DNA of 64,000 bases from Marinococcus sp. PL1-022 (GTDB lineage Bacteria; Bacillota; Bacilli; Bacillales; Marinococcaceae), in the NCBI RefSeq assembly GCF_033845285.1, contig NZ_JAWXCX010000001.1, positions 1 through 64,000 on the forward strand, read 5' to 3'. Made by a program: the position numbers and the translations under genes. Of this stretch, positions 1 through 14,302 are shown in pieces; position 1 is the stretch's first letter; each line of letters begins with the position of its first letter. The notes under the pieces are model-generated. The model did not search any database. It was given only the letters and a program-made list of their open reading frames with translations, and was not told the DNA's origin.

Positions 1-1670
<1,670 letters not shown>

Positions 1671-1865
1671 TGGAGCAGTACCCCGGTCCCGCAGGGACCG
1701 GGCAGGGGCCTGGCTTGGCTTTCCTTTTGAGAGACACGATCTCTCTATTTGTTTTTTGCACGTGGGACCTTGACAACCGAATACCGAGACCAACACACAC
1801 AAGCAACACAAGGCTGCCGGCTGTTTCGGCCGGCGGCCGCGTCGAAGAATGACCGCGTATCGAGT
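1671..1865 (+). other. 16S-23S internal transcribed spacer without tRNA genes
   Basis: No tRNA cloverleaf is visible. The spacer holds a GC hairpin (about 1681-1702), the 3' arm of the 16S processing stalk (1705-1728, pairing with 20-44), and 5' arms of the 23S stalk. Bases 1770-1791 pair with 4827-4847, and 1853-1862 pair perfectly with 4807-4816. A GCCGGC...GCCGGC hairpin lies between these arms near 1815-1835. These are RNase III-type maturation elements. Confidence 0.75.
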
Positions 1866-4796
<2,931 letters not shown>

Positions 4797-4862
4797 ACGC
4801 ACAGCACGATACGCGGCAGTGGCTGCGGTCTCGGTATTTGGTTGTCAGGGCCCGACGGGCCA
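4797..4862 (+). other. 23S-5S spacer with 3' arms of 23S processing stalk
   Basis: Bases 4807-4816 (CGATACGCGG) are the exact reverse complement of 1853-1862. Bases 4827-4847 pair with 1770-1791 with one mismatch. Together they clamp the two ends of pre-23S into a double-stranded stalk for maturation. No tRNA is present. Confidence 0.7.
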
Positions 4863-4980
<118 letters not shown>

Positions 4981-4985
4981 GAGTT

Positions 4986-5021
4986 AAACCGTTTCCCTTT
5001 TCGGAGGGAGGCGGTTTTTTT
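4986..5021 (+). terminator. rRNA operon terminator
   Basis: A 13-bp stem (4986-4998 with 5005-5017, two G-U pairs) with a 6-nt loop runs straight into a T tract. It lies 5 bases after the 5S gene and closes the rRNA operon. Confidence 0.93.
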
Positions 5022-5085
5022 ATATGATGAGGCTTTAAACAAAGCAAAAAAGATAAGATATGATAAGAGAAAGGATGTGATTCAG

Positions 5086-5796
5086 ATGGAGCAGTGGATG
5101 GAATATGAATCAATTATTATACTCATTCGTTTAATTCTTGCTGCTTTTTTGGCGGGAATAATAGGAATTGAGCGGGAATCGAAAGGCCATCCAGCTGGTT
5201 TTCGAACCCATATGCTGGTGGGGACCGGGTCCTGCTTAGTAATGCTGCTTGCCTTATTTGGCTTCCAGGATTATTTAAACCAAAACGGTGATCTGGTTGC
5301 TTATGATCCTTCACGTTTGGCCTCTTATGTGATAAGCGGGATTGGCTTCCTGGGTGCTGGCACTATTATAGTCCAGGGTGCCTCTATCCGGGGGCTGACC
5401 ACTGCTGCCTCCATCTGGATAGTCGCTGCTATCGGGTTAACTATAGGAGCTGGTATGTTTTTTGCTGGTATTGCTGCAACAGTCATTGTATTGACAAGTC
5501 TTATCTTTTTAAATCATGTAGACAAATGGTTTAAAAACGTTTCTGATACAGACGTATTGTTTATAGCTATGGATAAAAAAGCTAACGAGCTTGGCGAAAC
5601 GATTCAGCGACTCGAAAGTATGGAGGTTCAGGTTCAGAAAATAAAGGGTAAGGAATTTGACGAAGACGAAACACCTCTGCTTCATTATTATATTAAAATT
5701 CATCTGCCGGGAGGCGTGACTGAAACAGAACTGTATCAGTCTTTATATAAAATAGATAGCATAAAAGAAATAGAGCTGAATCCGTCCTATGATTGA
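5086..5796 (+). CDS. MgtC/SapB family membrane protein
   Basis: A 236-aa integral membrane protein of the MgtC/SapB family. Family members are linked to survival at low magnesium and, in pathogens, to inhibition of ATP synthase; the role here is inferred from the family. Four or five hydrophobic segments occupy residues about 8-145. Family motifs are GIERE (27-31), GFRTH (38-42), GFLGAG (87-92) and GLTTAAS (103-109). A soluble C-terminal domain of about 85 aa follows. The ATG at 5086 sits about 11 nt after AAAGGA; reading further upstream would run through the rRNA terminator and 5S gene. It lies between the rRNA operon and ctsR and has its own terminator, so it is probably monocistronic. Confidence 0.88.
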   Translation: MEQWMEYESIIILIRLILAAFLAGIIGIERESKGHPAGFRTHMLVGTGSCLVMLLALFGFQDYLNQNGDLVAYDPSRLASYVISGIGFLGAGTIIVQGASIRGLTTAASIWIVAAIGLTIGAGMFFAGIAATVIVLTSLIFLNHVDKWFKNVSDTDVLFIAMDKKANELGETIQRLESMEVQVQKIKGKEFDEDETPLLHYYIKIHLPGGVTETELYQSLYKIDSIKEIELNPSYD

Positions 5797-5816
5797 TTAT
5801 CACAGGACGGATTTTT
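5779..5816 (+). terminator. Terminator overlapping the mgtC-like stop codon
   Basis: A 10-bp stem (5779-5788 with 5804-5813) is followed by T-rich sequence. The stop codon TGA (5794-5796) lies inside the 15-nt loop, so translation reaches into the hairpin. Confidence 0.85.
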
Positions 5817-5835
5817 CATTTTGCCTTTCTCTAGC

Positions 5836-5864
5836 TTGAAAACAACTGAATAATATTATATATT
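5836..5864 (+). promoter_or_regulatory. SigA-type promoter of the ctsR operon
   Basis: TTGAAA (5836-5841) and TATATT (5859-5864) are 17 bp apart. The CtsR box begins 3 bases downstream and so covers the transcription start region. Confidence 0.75.
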
Positions 5865-5866
5865 AT

Positions 5867-5883
5867 AGTCAAAGATAGTCAAA
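5867..5883 (+). promoter_or_regulatory. CtsR operator
   Basis: Two direct AGTCAAA heptads separated by GAT match the CtsR consensus RGTCAAA-NAN-RGTCAAA. Position over the start site implies repression of ctsR-mcsA-mcsB-clpC by CtsR, relieved by heat or protein stress. Confidence 0.93.
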
Positions 5884-5936
5884 ATCAATTTTTTGATAAT
5901 AGCAAGACGAACCGGGGCGGAGAGGAGGTCGCGGGA

Positions 5937-6401
5937 ATGAAAAGCATGTCTGATGTTATTGAAAATTATTTGAAACAAATTTTAACACAGAGTGAACAGG
6001 ATTTAATTGAAATTAAAAGAAGTGAACTTGCAAAGCGTTTTGAGTGTGTCCCCTCCCAGATTAATTATGTTATAAGCACGCGTTTCACTATTGAAAAAGG
6101 CTATGTAGTAGAGAGTAAACGTGGCGGTGGCGGGTATATACGAATTACAAGGGCTAAAATTTCAGATCACGCAGAACTGCTTCGGCAAGTTTCAGATCTT
6201 GTGGGACACGGGATTGATCAAAGAACAGCTGAGAGCGTTATTATGCGTTTGTTTGAGGAAAAAGTCGTGAATAAACGTGAAGCAAATTTGATGCTTGCGG
6301 CAGTTGATAGGTCTATACTGGCCTTAAAGTATCCAGAAGAAAGGGATATTGTTCGTGCGCGGATCATGCAAGCTATGATAGAAAGTCTGCGCTATGAATA
6401 A
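5937..6401 (+). CDS. ctsR: CtsR, repressor of class III heat-shock genes
   Basis: A 154-aa dimeric winged-helix repressor that binds heptad repeats in front of clp genes. The N-terminal DNA-binding domain (1-75) carries the glycine-rich wing RGGGG at 62-66, whose arginine is the known target of the McsB arginine kinase. The C-terminal part (about 80-154) is the dimer and McsB/ClpC interaction domain. Length equals the B. subtilis protein. The first ATG has AGGAGG 7-13 nt upstream; ATG 5946 is a possible alternative. It is the first gene of a four-gene operon and represses itself through the box at 5867-5883. Confidence 0.97.
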   Translation: MKSMSDVIENYLKQILTQSEQDLIEIKRSELAKRFECVPSQINYVISTRFTIEKGYVVESKRGGGGYIRITRAKISDHAELLRQVSDLVGHGIDQRTAESVIMRLFEEKVVNKREANLMLAAVDRSILALKYPEERDIVRARIMQAMIESLRYE

Positions 6402-6415
6402 GGGAGGGAAGATAT

Positions 6416-6985
6416 ATGATCTGTCAGAATTGCGGTCAGCGGCCGGCCTCTTTGCATTACACGAAAATCGTGAATGGAGCTAAAACAGAGCTTCATTTAT
6501 GCGAAGAGTGCGCAAAAGAACAGGGGGAATCTTCTGAAACGGAGCATTCTTTCATGTCGGCTGCGGGCGGCTATACAATCCAGGACTTATTGTCGGACTT
6601 ATTAAACATGGATCAGTCCAACACAGCTGGAAATGCTGAAAAGAAACAGCCGAAAAAAGCAGCCAGGCCGCTCATATGCGACAATTGCGGACTGACGTAT
6701 AAACAGTTCACTAAAACCGGCCGTTTGGGCTGTGCTCATTGCTATCACGCATTTGAATCGAAGCTGACTCCTGTTTTTCGCCGGGTGCACAGCGGCAATA
6801 CCAATCATACCGGCAAGGTTCCAAAGCACAGGCATGAAAAGCTGCATGCCCAAAGGGAGCTGGATGAGAAAAAACGCCAGATTACCATCCTCGTCCAAAA
6901 TGAAGAGTTTGAAAAGGCTGCGGAATTAAGGGATGAAATCCGTACCCTTGAAAAACAGTTTCAGGGAAGGGAGGAAGACAGCTGA
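6416..6985 (+). CDS. mcsA: McsA, zinc-binding activator of McsB
   Basis: A 189-aa zinc protein that activates the arginine kinase McsB and helps deliver substrates to ClpC. Two CxxC pairs at the N-terminus (C3/C6, C29/C32) and two more in the middle (C88/C91, C106/C109) make two zinc-ribbon sites. The C-terminus (about 150-184) is a UVR-type helical hairpin like that in ClpC and UvrB. AGGGAGG precedes the ATG. The stop overlaps the mcsB start by one base, implying translational coupling. Confidence 0.96.
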   Translation: MICQNCGQRPASLHYTKIVNGAKTELHLCEECAKEQGESSETEHSFMSAAGGYTIQDLLSDLLNMDQSNTAGNAEKKQPKKAARPLICDNCGLTYKQFTKTGRLGCAHCYHAFESKLTPVFRRVHSGNTNHTGKVPKHRHEKLHAQRELDEKKRQITILVQNEEFEKAAELRDEIRTLEKQFQGREEDS

Positions 6986-8049
6986 TGGCATCCGAACACT
7001 TTTTTTCAGCAGCGATCAGTCCATGGATGCAGGAAGGCCCGGGGCCGGAAGGCGATATTGCTCTTAGCACCAGGGTCCGGCTTGCCCGTAATATAGAGCA
7101 GTACCCCTTCCCTGTGTTTGCTTCAGAAGAAGCAAGTGCAACACTTCTGCGCTACACTTCCTCCACTCTGTTGAATCAATCAGAAGAAGTAGGCTCTCTT
7201 GAAGCGTTGAACATGAATGAGCTTCGCCCGAATGAACGGCAGGTACTGGTGGAAAAGCATCTCGTCAGCCCGTATTTAATAAAAAACATGGAACATAGTG
7301 CTGTTCTTTTGAATAACGATGAATCAATCAGTATTATGGTTAATGAGGAAGATCATTTGCGTCTTCAATGTCTGAGTAACGGCATGCAGCTTGAAGAATG
7401 TTACAATGAAGCTGATCGTCTGGATGATTGGGCGGAAGCAAACCTCACCTATGCGTTTGACGAACGGCTCGGTTACTTAACAAGCTGTCCGACAAATGTG
7501 GGTACAGGTATGAGAGCTTCAGTAATGGTACACCTGCCCGCTTTAGTCTGGACCAATCAGCTTAGCCGTATTCTTCCGGCTATTCACCAGCTTGGTCTGG
7601 TCGTGAGAGGTATTTATGGAGAGGGCAGTGAAGCACTCGGCAACCTTTTTCAAATTTCCAACCAGATGACACTGGGAAAATCTGAAAAAGATATCATCGA
7701 AGATCTTCGCGGTGTAGTAATGCAGGTGATTCAAAGAGAACGCCATGCACGCGAATCCCTTCTTAGCTCTTCAAAGGTAAAGCTCGAAGACCGGGTGTTC
7801 AGGTCTTACGGTATCCTTGCATACAGCCGCACGATGACGACCAAAGAGGCGGCCAATCGTTTGTCAGACGTAAGACTTGGTATCGATCTGGATTTAATCA
7901 AAGGGATTTCGGGTAATATTTTAAATGAACTTATGTTACTGACTCAGCCTGGTTTTCTTGAACAGTATGCAGGAGAATCACTGACTCAGGAAGAAGCAGA
8001 TATAAGACGGGCAAATGTGATCCGTGAAAGAATAAAACTTGAATTATAG
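6985..8049 (+). CDS. mcsB: McsB, protein arginine kinase
   Basis: A 354-aa kinase of the phosphagen kinase fold that phosphorylates protein arginines, including CtsR, and marks substrates for ClpCP. ATP-binding STRVRLARN lies at 28-36, NEEDH at 120-124 (substrate glutamates), and the signature CPTNVGTGMR with the catalytic cysteine C168 at 168-177. The C-terminal region has the pArg-binding part. The ATG overlaps the mcsA TGA by 1 nt; SD AGGGAGGA lies within the mcsA end. Length is normal. Confidence 0.97.
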   Translation: MASEHFFSAAISPWMQEGPGPEGDIALSTRVRLARNIEQYPFPVFASEEASATLLRYTSSTLLNQSEEVGSLEALNMNELRPNERQVLVEKHLVSPYLIKNMEHSAVLLNNDESISIMVNEEDHLRLQCLSNGMQLEECYNEADRLDDWAEANLTYAFDERLGYLTSCPTNVGTGMRASVMVHLPALVWTNQLSRILPAIHQLGLVVRGIYGEGSEALGNLFQISNQMTLGKSEKDIIEDLRGVVMQVIQRERHARESLLSSSKVKLEDRVFRSYGILAYSRTMTTKEAANRLSDVRLGIDLDLIKGISGNILNELMLLTQPGFLEQYAGESLTQEEADIRRANVIRERIKLEL

Positions 8050-8079
8050 ATTCACCAATGCGTAGGAGGTGCGTGCAAC

Positions 8080-10536
8080 ATGATGTTCGGCCGTTTTACA
8101 GAACGAGCGCAAAAAGTATTGGCGCTAGCTCAGGAAGAAGCTATCCGCCTTGGCCATAATAATATAGGAACAGAGCATATTCTGCTCGGTTTAGTGCGTG
8201 AAGGTGAGGGTATTGCTGCCAAAGCTCTGCAGGCACTGAATTTGGATACAGACCAGATTCAGCAGGAGGTGGAAACCCTTATAGGCACAGGTCAGCAGGG
8301 ATCGAAAACAATTCATTATACCCCAAGGGCGAAAAAAGTTATTGAGCTTTCCATGGATGAAGCAAGAAAGCTTGGCCATTCCTATGTGGGCACAGAACAC
8401 ATTCTGCTCGGCCTAATTCGTGAAGGGGAAGGCGTTGCAGCCCGGGTACTGAATAATCTTGGTGTCAGTCTGAACAAAGCCCGTCAGCAGGTGCTTCAGC
8501 TTCTCGGAAGCAATGAAGGAGCTTCGAGCTCTGGCAGCCAGCAGGCTCCAGGAGCAGGCGGGAGTGCCAACACCCCGACTCTTGACAGTTTAGCAAGGGA
8601 TTTGACGGCAGTAGCGAAAGAAGAAGGCCTCGATCCGGTCATCGGAAGAAGCCAGGAAATTGAACGTGTTATTCAGGTATTAAGCCGCCGGACAAAAAAC
8701 AACCCGGTTCTTATCGGGGAGCCTGGTGTAGGTAAAACAGCTATCGCTGAAGGCCTGGCGTTGTCGATCGTTTCCAATGAAGTGCCGGAAACGCTCCGCA
8801 ATAAACGGGTTATGACTCTCGATATGGGTACTGTAGTTGCCGGCACGAAATACCGCGGTGAATTTGAAGATCGTTTGAAGAAGGTAATGGAAGAAATCCG
8901 TCAGTCCGGAAATGTGCTGTTGTTCATTGATGAACTGCATACATTAATCGGGGCCGGCGGCGCAGAAGGTGCAATCGATGCCTCGAACATCCTGAAGCCG
9001 TCACTTGCACGTGGAGAGCTTCAATGCATCGGTGCTACCACTCTGGATGAATACCGGAAATATATTGAAAAAGATGCTGCGCTTGAGCGTCGTTTCCAGC
9101 CAATTCAGGTGAATGAACCGACACTTGAAGAATCTATTCAAATTCTTGCCGGTCTGAGAGACCGTTACGAAGCCCACCACCGGGTAACTATCGGGGATGA
9201 AGCGATTGAACAGGCAGTGAAATTATCCGACCGGTATATTTCGGACCGTTTCCTCCCGGATAAAGCGATCGACTTAATCGATGAAGCCGGTTCACGGGTG
9301 CGTCTGCGTTCTTACACAGCGCCGCCGAACCTGAAAGAACTTGAGCAGAATCTCGAAGAAACACGCAAGGAAAAAGATGCGGCCGTGCAGAGCCAGGAAT
9401 TCGAAAAAGCGGCCTCGCTCCGTGATTCCGAACAACGGCTTCGTGCAGAAGTCGAAGAGATGAAAAATGAATGGAAAGAAAAGCAGGGACAGGAAAACTC
9501 TGCAATTACGACAGAAGACATTGCCCAGGTGGTTTCAAGCTGGACCGGTGTTCCGGTATCCAAGCTTGCAGAAGAAGAAACAGACCGCCTGCTTCATATG
9601 GAAGATATCCTGCATAACCGGGTCGTCGGCCAGGATGAAGCAGTCAATGCTATTTCCAAAGCAGTGCGCCGTGCCCGTGCCGGCTTGAAGGATCCGAAAC
9701 GTCCAATTGGTTCCTTTATTTTCCTCGGACCTACCGGTGTAGGTAAGACGGAACTGGCCCGTGCAGTTGCAGAAACGTTATTTGGCGATGAAGAGTCGAT
9801 TATCCGAATCGATATGTCCGAATATATGGAACGGCACGCGACGAGCCGCCTGGTCGGTTCTCCTCCAGGCTATGTCGGCTATGAAGAAGGCGGACAGCTG
9901 ACAGAAAAAGTGCGCCGCAATCCGTATTCCGTGATTTTGCTGGACGAAATTGAAAAAGCGCACCCAGAAGTATTTAACATTCTGCTTCAGGTACTTGAAG
10001 ACGGTTTTCTTACCGACTCTAAAGGACGCCGGGTCGACTTTAGAAATACAGCGCTGATCCTTACCTCTAACGTCGGGGCAAGCACGCTGCGCCAGAATAA
10101 AAGTGTCGGCTTTGCGGCCCAGTCCACCGAGCAGAAATTCGATGATATGCGGGATAAAATCATGGGCGAGCTGAAAAATACGTTCCGTCCTGAATTTATT
10201 AACCGTCTGGATGAAATCATTGTCTTCCACAGCCTGGAAAAAGAGCACATCAAAAAGATCGTGCGCTTAATGACAGAACAGCTTAAAAAGCGTGTGGAAG
10301 AGCACGGTATCAGCATTGAAATTACCGATGCAGCACTCGATAAGATTGCCGATGAAGGTTTTGACCCTGAATACGGGGCCCGGCCGCTCAGACGTGCTCT
10401 GCAGCGTCACGTGGAAGACCGTTTATCCGACGAGCTGCTTAAAGGCACGCTTGAAGAAGGCAACACTGCTGTGATTGACGTGAAAGATGACGAATTCATT
10501 GTTGAAACGAAATCAGGCACGGCGAAAGCGCAATAA
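8080..10536 (+). CDS. clpC: ClpC, AAA+ unfoldase of the ClpCP protease
   Basis: An 818-aa two-ring AAA+ chaperone that unfolds substrates for ClpP and uses McsB/MecA-type adaptors. Two Clp N repeats span 1-145, followed by a Ser/Gly/Ala linker (146-165). AAA-1 has Walker A GEPGVGKT (213-220) and FIDEL (282-286). A UVR segment lies in the middle domain (about 417-452). AAA-2 has GPTGVGKT (550-557) and the usual C-terminal D2-small domain. TAGGAGGTG sits 9 nt before the first of two adjacent ATGs. Last gene of the CtsR operon, followed by a terminator. Confidence 0.98.
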   Translation: MMFGRFTERAQKVLALAQEEAIRLGHNNIGTEHILLGLVREGEGIAAKALQALNLDTDQIQQEVETLIGTGQQGSKTIHYTPRAKKVIELSMDEARKLGHSYVGTEHILLGLIREGEGVAARVLNNLGVSLNKARQQVLQLLGSNEGASSSGSQQAPGAGGSANTPTLDSLARDLTAVAKEEGLDPVIGRSQEIERVIQVLSRRTKNNPVLIGEPGVGKTAIAEGLALSIVSNEVPETLRNKRVMTLDMGTVVAGTKYRGEFEDRLKKVMEEIRQSGNVLLFIDELHTLIGAGGAEGAIDASNILKPSLARGELQCIGATTLDEYRKYIEKDAALERRFQPIQVNEPTLEESIQILAGLRDRYEAHHRVTIGDEAIEQAVKLSDRYISDRFLPDKAIDLIDEAGSRVRLRSYTAPPNLKELEQNLEETRKEKDAAVQSQEFEKAASLRDSEQRLRAEVEEMKNEWKEKQGQENSAITTEDIAQVVSSWTGVPVSKLAEEETDRLLHMEDILHNRVVGQDEAVNAISKAVRRARAGLKDPKRPIGSFIFLGPTGVGKTELARAVAETLFGDEESIIRIDMSEYMERHATSRLVGSPPGYVGYEEGGQLTEKVRRNPYSVILLDEIEKAHPEVFNILLQVLEDGFLTDSKGRRVDFRNTALILTSNVGASTLRQNKSVGFAAQSTEQKFDDMRDKIMGELKNTFRPEFINRLDEIIVFHSLEKEHIKKIVRLMTEQLKKRVEEHGISIEITDAALDKIADEGFDPEYGARPLRRALQRHVEDRLSDELLKGTLEEGNTAVIDVKDDEFIVETKSGTAKAQ

Positions 10537-10547
10537 AGCTATACTCG

Positions 10548-10599
10548 AAACAGCTGCCTTGTGGCATATTGATGTCAGGGGGCAGCTGTTTTTCTTTTT
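10548..10599 (+). terminator. Terminator after clpC
   Basis: Stem AAACAGCTGCC (10548-10558) pairs with GGCAGCTGTTT (10581-10591), followed by a T-rich run. It separates the ctsR operon from radA, which starts 70 nt later. Confidence 0.88.
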
Positions 10600-10668
10600 A
10601 TGAACGATAAAATCGTGTGGAATCGAAACGAAAAATGGATACAGCTCGTAGTAAAAGAGGAGGCTCGT

Positions 10669-12057
10669 ATGGCAAAAGCAAAAACAAAATTTGTCTGCCA
10701 GGAGTGCGGGTATGAAACTCAAAAGTGGATGGGGCGCTGTCCAGCCTGCAACAACTGGAATACGATGGTAGAAGAAAAGGAAGCTCCGGCATCGAAAGCA
10801 GGCCGACGACCGGCGGCAAATGTATTCAGCGAAGCTGACAAACCGACACCGATTACCCAGGTGACTGGAGAAAAGGAAAACCGCATTTCAACGTCTGTAG
10901 GCGAACTAAACAGAGTGTTAGGCGGGGGGATCGTGCCCGGATCACTCGTGTTGGTCGGGGGAGACCCGGGGATCGGGAAGTCAACGCTGCTTCTGCAGGT
11001 TTCTGCTCTGCTTGCTTCTCAGAAGTACCGTGTCCTTTATGTTTCCGGAGAGGAATCGGTCAAGCAGACGAAAATGAGAGCGGAACGCCTCGGTGTGGAA
11101 GCAGATACGCTGTTTGTCTTTACAGAAACAAATATGGAGCGGATCGAAGCGGCGATGGAGGAAGTGAAGCCGGATCTTGTAATTATCGATTCGATTCAGA
11201 CCGTCCATTCGGATGAAATTCAGTCGGCGCCCGGAAGCGTAGCGCAGGTGCGTGAATCAACCTCGACCTTTATGCACATTGCAAAAAATCAGGGCATTGC
11301 TGTATTTGTTGTAGGACACATGACTAAGCAGGGGTCGATTGCCGGACCGAAAATGCTCGAGCATATGGTGGATTCCGTGCTTTATTTTGAAGGCGAGCAG
11401 CATAATACGTACCGGATTTTACGGGCCGTGAAAAATAGATTTGGCTCGACGAATGAAATCGGGATCTTTGAAATGAAAGAGGCAGGCCTGAAGGAAGTAA
11501 CAAATCCTTCAGAAATTTTTCTCGAAGAGCGGACGGAAGGCACATCGGGCTCGGCTGTTGTAGCTTCTCTGGAGGGGACCCGGCCGGTGCTTGTAGAACT
11601 GCAGGCACTGATCGCCCCTACGAGCTATGCTTACCCGCGGCGGACAGCTACAGGAATCGATCAGAACCGGATTGCACTTCTGATGGCAGTGCTTGAAAAG
11701 CGTCTTGGCATGCTTCTTCAAAACCAGGATGCCTATATTAACGTCGCCGGAGGCGTGAAGCTCGACGAACCGGCAGTTGATCTTGGTATTGCTATATGTG
11801 TTGCCTCGAGCTTTCGGAACCAATCCACGAACCCGGGGGACATTGTCATGGGAGAAGTCGGTCTTACCGGAGAAATCCGGCGTATTTCCCGGGTGGAGGA
11901 GCGCGTGAAAGAAGCAGCGAAGCTTGGATTTTCGCGGGCGATAATTCCATCGAAGAACATTGGTGGCTGGACATTTCCCGAAGGCATTCAGGTAGTAGGC
12001 GTCAAAACGCTTGAAGAAGCACTGGACGCTGCACTCGACCCGGCGCCGCTCAGATAA
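10669..12057 (+). CDS. radA: RadA (Sms), DNA branch-migration ATPase
   Basis: A 462-aa RecA-like ATPase that promotes branch migration in recombination and repair. The N-terminal zinc finger has C10, C13, C24 and C27. Walker A is GDPGIGKST (98-106); the RadA-specific KNRFG motif is at 255-259. The C-terminal third resembles the Lon protease domain without its catalytic function. The ATG at 10669 with AGAGGAGG 5 nt upstream matches the family start MAK-K; a longer reading from 10600 would add 23 residues overlapping the terminator. In B. subtilis disA follows; here it does not. Confidence 0.96.
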   Translation: MAKAKTKFVCQECGYETQKWMGRCPACNNWNTMVEEKEAPASKAGRRPAANVFSEADKPTPITQVTGEKENRISTSVGELNRVLGGGIVPGSLVLVGGDPGIGKSTLLLQVSALLASQKYRVLYVSGEESVKQTKMRAERLGVEADTLFVFTETNMERIEAAMEEVKPDLVIIDSIQTVHSDEIQSAPGSVAQVRESTSTFMHIAKNQGIAVFVVGHMTKQGSIAGPKMLEHMVDSVLYFEGEQHNTYRILRAVKNRFGSTNEIGIFEMKEAGLKEVTNPSEIFLEERTEGTSGSAVVASLEGTRPVLVELQALIAPTSYAYPRRTATGIDQNRIALLMAVLEKRLGMLLQNQDAYINVAGGVKLDEPAVDLGIAICVASSFRNQSTNPGDIVMGEVGLTGEIRRISRVEERVKEAAKLGFSRAIIPSKNIGGWTFPEGIQVVGVKTLEEALDAALDPAPLR

Positions 12058-12065
12058 ATTAAAGA

Positions 12066-12107
12066 TGAAGGTCCTGATCGCTCTAGTAGGACCTTCACTA
12101 TCCTTTT
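12066..12107 (+). terminator. Terminator after radA
   Basis: A 10-bp stem (12066-12075 with 12088-12097) and 12-nt loop is followed by a short, imperfect T stretch (CTATCCTTTT). Transcription of radA probably stops here, where disA would normally follow. Confidence 0.7.
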
Positions 12108-12190
12108 ACCTAATAATTAAGAAAATTCAACGATTTTATGAACATATTGTATCAAATTGTCCAAAGTTATGATAAATATGACGTTAGTGG

Positions 12191-12218
12191 TTTGTACCAG
12201 AGGAAAAATGTTTATAAT
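12191..12218 (+). promoter_or_regulatory. Probable promoter of the PIN-TRAM gene
   Basis: A consensus -10 TATAAT (12213-12218) lies 24 nt before the GTG start. The -35 is weak (TTTGTA at 12191, 16-bp spacing). The predicted start site falls next to the SD, so the leader would be very short. Confidence 0.5.
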
Positions 12219-12241
12219 ACACTTAAGGAGGTGTTTGGAAA

Positions 12242-13366
12242 GTGTTGGAAAAAATTGTACAGTTATTTTTTGTTCTTGCCGGTATTACGTTAGGATTTCT
12301 TTATATTCCTGAACTTATTTCTTTATTTCCTTTTTATACGTTTCCTGACTGGGTCTACAACACCTATATCGGCGCTACTGTTGGAGCGGTAATCGTGGGG
12401 TTTGTGTTTTGGGCCGTGAGCCTTTGGATCGCGGGGCCAATCGTCAACGGCATGCGATTCCTGGAAGAGAAGGTCGTGAAAGCTCCTGTCACAGACGTAT
12501 TGTTCGGTACGCTCGGACTGATTTTCGGACTGGTGGTCGCCTTTCTTATTTCCCTTCCGCTCAATTCTATCCGTATTCCCGTAATTGATTCCGTGCTTCC
12601 CTTATTTTTATCCTTTTTCTGCGGCTATTTTGGCTTCCAGATTGGATTTAAAAAGCGTGATGAACTGTTGGGTCTTTTTTCAAGCTCAAAAAACGCTGCA
12701 GCAAAGGAAGAAGCAGCGCTGGCAGCTGCAGCCGCTTCAGAAGAAAATCAGGCATGGGAGAAGCTGCTCGATACAAGCGTGATTATTGACGGGAGGATTG
12801 CAGATATCTGCCAATCAGGATTTATTGAGGGGAAGCTGGTGATCCCGGAATTTGTACTTGAAGAGCTTCAGCATATTGCGGACTCTTCAGATGTATTAAA
12901 GCGTAACCGGGGTCGTCGCGGACTCGATATCCTAAACCGTATTCAAAAGGAACTTCCTATCGAAGTAGAGATTACGGATACTGATTTTGAAGACATTCAT
13001 GAAGTGGACAGTAAGCTGGTGAAGCTTGCGAAAGTACGAAATGGTATTGTTGTGACCAATGACTTTAACTTAAATAAGGTGTGCGATCTTCAGGGTGTCA
13101 GCGTGTTAAACATTAATGATTTGGCGAATGCGGTCAAACCGGTAGTTCTTCCTGGCGAGGAAATGATGGTCCAGGTGATCAAGGACGGGAAGGAACAAAG
13201 CCAGGGAATTGGATACTTAGACGATGGCACAATGATTGTAGTCGAAAGCGGGAAAGGCTATATCGGCCAGGAAATAGAAGTGGTAGTTACGAGCGTTCTG
13301 CAGACGAGTGCGGGACGGATGATATTTGCAAAACCAAAGGTATCAAAACGCGAAAAAGCTTTATAA
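12242..13366 (+). CDS. Membrane-anchored PIN/TRAM domain protein (YacL-like)
   Basis: A 374-aa protein with four transmembrane segments (about 5-25, 42-64, 86-106, 112-134), an Ala/Glu-rich linker, a PIN nuclease-like domain (about 174-295) with acidic residues D178, D256 and D274, and a C-terminal TRAM domain (about 304-365) for RNA binding. It corresponds to B. subtilis YacL; the substrate is unknown to me, an RNase role is inferred from the fold. The GTG start has AAGGAGGTG 8 nt upstream and the N-terminus agrees with the family. Followed by a terminator. Confidence 0.92.
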   Translation: MLEKIVQLFFVLAGITLGFLYIPELISLFPFYTFPDWVYNTYIGATVGAVIVGFVFWAVSLWIAGPIVNGMRFLEEKVVKAPVTDVLFGTLGLIFGLVVAFLISLPLNSIRIPVIDSVLPLFLSFFCGYFGFQIGFKKRDELLGLFSSSKNAAAKEEAALAAAAASEENQAWEKLLDTSVIIDGRIADICQSGFIEGKLVIPEFVLEELQHIADSSDVLKRNRGRRGLDILNRIQKELPIEVEITDTDFEDIHEVDSKLVKLAKVRNGIVVTNDFNLNKVCDLQGVSVLNINDLANAVKPVVLPGEEMMVQVIKDGKEQSQGIGYLDDGTMIVVESGKGYIGQEIEVVVTSVLQTSAGRMIFAKPKVSKREKAL

Positions 13367-13372
13367 TGAGAT

Positions 13373-13398
13373 GCCCTGTGCCTGCGCAGGGCTTTTTT
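13373..13398 (+). terminator. Terminator after the PIN-TRAM gene
   Basis: GCCCTGTG (13373-13380) pairs with CGCAGGGC (13385-13392) around a CCTG loop and is followed by six T residues. The remaining bases to 13606 show no clear gene; the promoter of ispD presumably lies there but no convincing -35/-10 pair was found. Confidence 0.85.
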
Positions 13399-13606
13399 AT
13401 GTAGATTTCCATCAGATATAAACAGCCGGCAGCTTTTCCTTTAGGGCAAGTTTTGGTAAAATTAATGTTTGATAAGCGGCGCGGTAGAATATATAGGGCG
13501 TTTTTCGGGTATCAGCATATTATTAACAGGCGGACTTTGCTGTAAGAGCAGAGAAAACGCGTTACATAACACCGGGACTACAATGTCTTGAAATTGGAGA
13601 GGTACT

Positions 13607-14302
13607 ATGAACTATGCGGTAGTCATTCCTGCAGCCGGCCAGGGGAAACGAATGCAGGCAGGCCATAATAAACAATTTCTCGTTTTAGAAGAACGGCCAT
13701 TAATAATTCATACTGCATCTGTTTTCGAGCAGGATCCGTGGTGTAGAGAAATTATTGTTGTTGCCAACGCTTCAGAAATTTATGACATGGAAGAGCTTTT
13801 CGAAGAGTGGGGCATTCGGAAGGTGAAGCAGGTGGTGGTGGGCGGAAACGAACGCCAGAATAGTGTGCATGAAGGGTTGAAACGCCTTCTTCCCGAGCAC
13901 CGGGTCGTTCTGGTGCACGACGGGGCCCGCCCGTTCGTCGAACAGGAAGATATCCACCGTCTCGTGGAACAGGCCGAGCAAACGGGAGCAGCGGTGCTTG
14001 GCACAAAAATGAAAGATACCGTCAAACGTACCGATGGGGCGACGGTGCTTGAAACGATCGACCGTTCCAGCTTGTGGGCAGTACAGACTCCACAGGCGTT
14101 TCAGGCAGCAGTGGTGATGGAGGCCTACGATTACGCAGCGGCCCACCAGATTATCGGCACAGACGATACCAGCCTGGTAGAATACATGGGCCGGCCGGTA
14201 AAGATTGTGGAAGGAAGCTACGATAACATTAAGCTGACTACTCCTGAAGACATGGTGGTGGCCCGGGCGATTTTGCAGAAGCGAAGAGAGGGAAGAAAGT
14301 AA
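13607..14302 (+). CDS. ispD: IspD, 2-C-methyl-D-erythritol 4-phosphate cytidylyltransferase
   Basis: A 231-aa cytosolic enzyme of the MEP isoprenoid pathway, making CDP-methylerythritol from MEP and CTP. The nucleotide-binding motif PAAGQGKRM is at 8-16, VHDGARPF near 103-110, and the C-terminal TTPEDM motif near 213. GGAGAGG precedes the ATG. The stop overlaps the ispF start by one base, so the two consecutive pathway enzymes are coupled. Confidence 0.97.
   Translation: MNYAVVIPAAGQGKRMQAGHNKQFLVLEERPLIIHTASVFEQDPWCREIIVVANASEIYDMEELFEEWGIRKVKQVVVGGNERQNSVHEGLKRLLPEHRVVLVHDGARPFVEQEDIHRLVEQAEQTGAAVLGTKMKDTVKRTDGATVLETIDRSSLWAVQTPQAFQAAVVMEAYDYAAAHQIIGTDDTSLVEYMGRPVKIVEGSYDNIKLTTPEDMVVARAILQKRREGRK

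Noticed and set aside
1671-1865. Possible tRNA-Ile or tRNA-Ala in the 16S-23S spacer
   Set aside because: No cloverleaf or GTTCGA-type T arm is present; the spacer is explained by processing stems.
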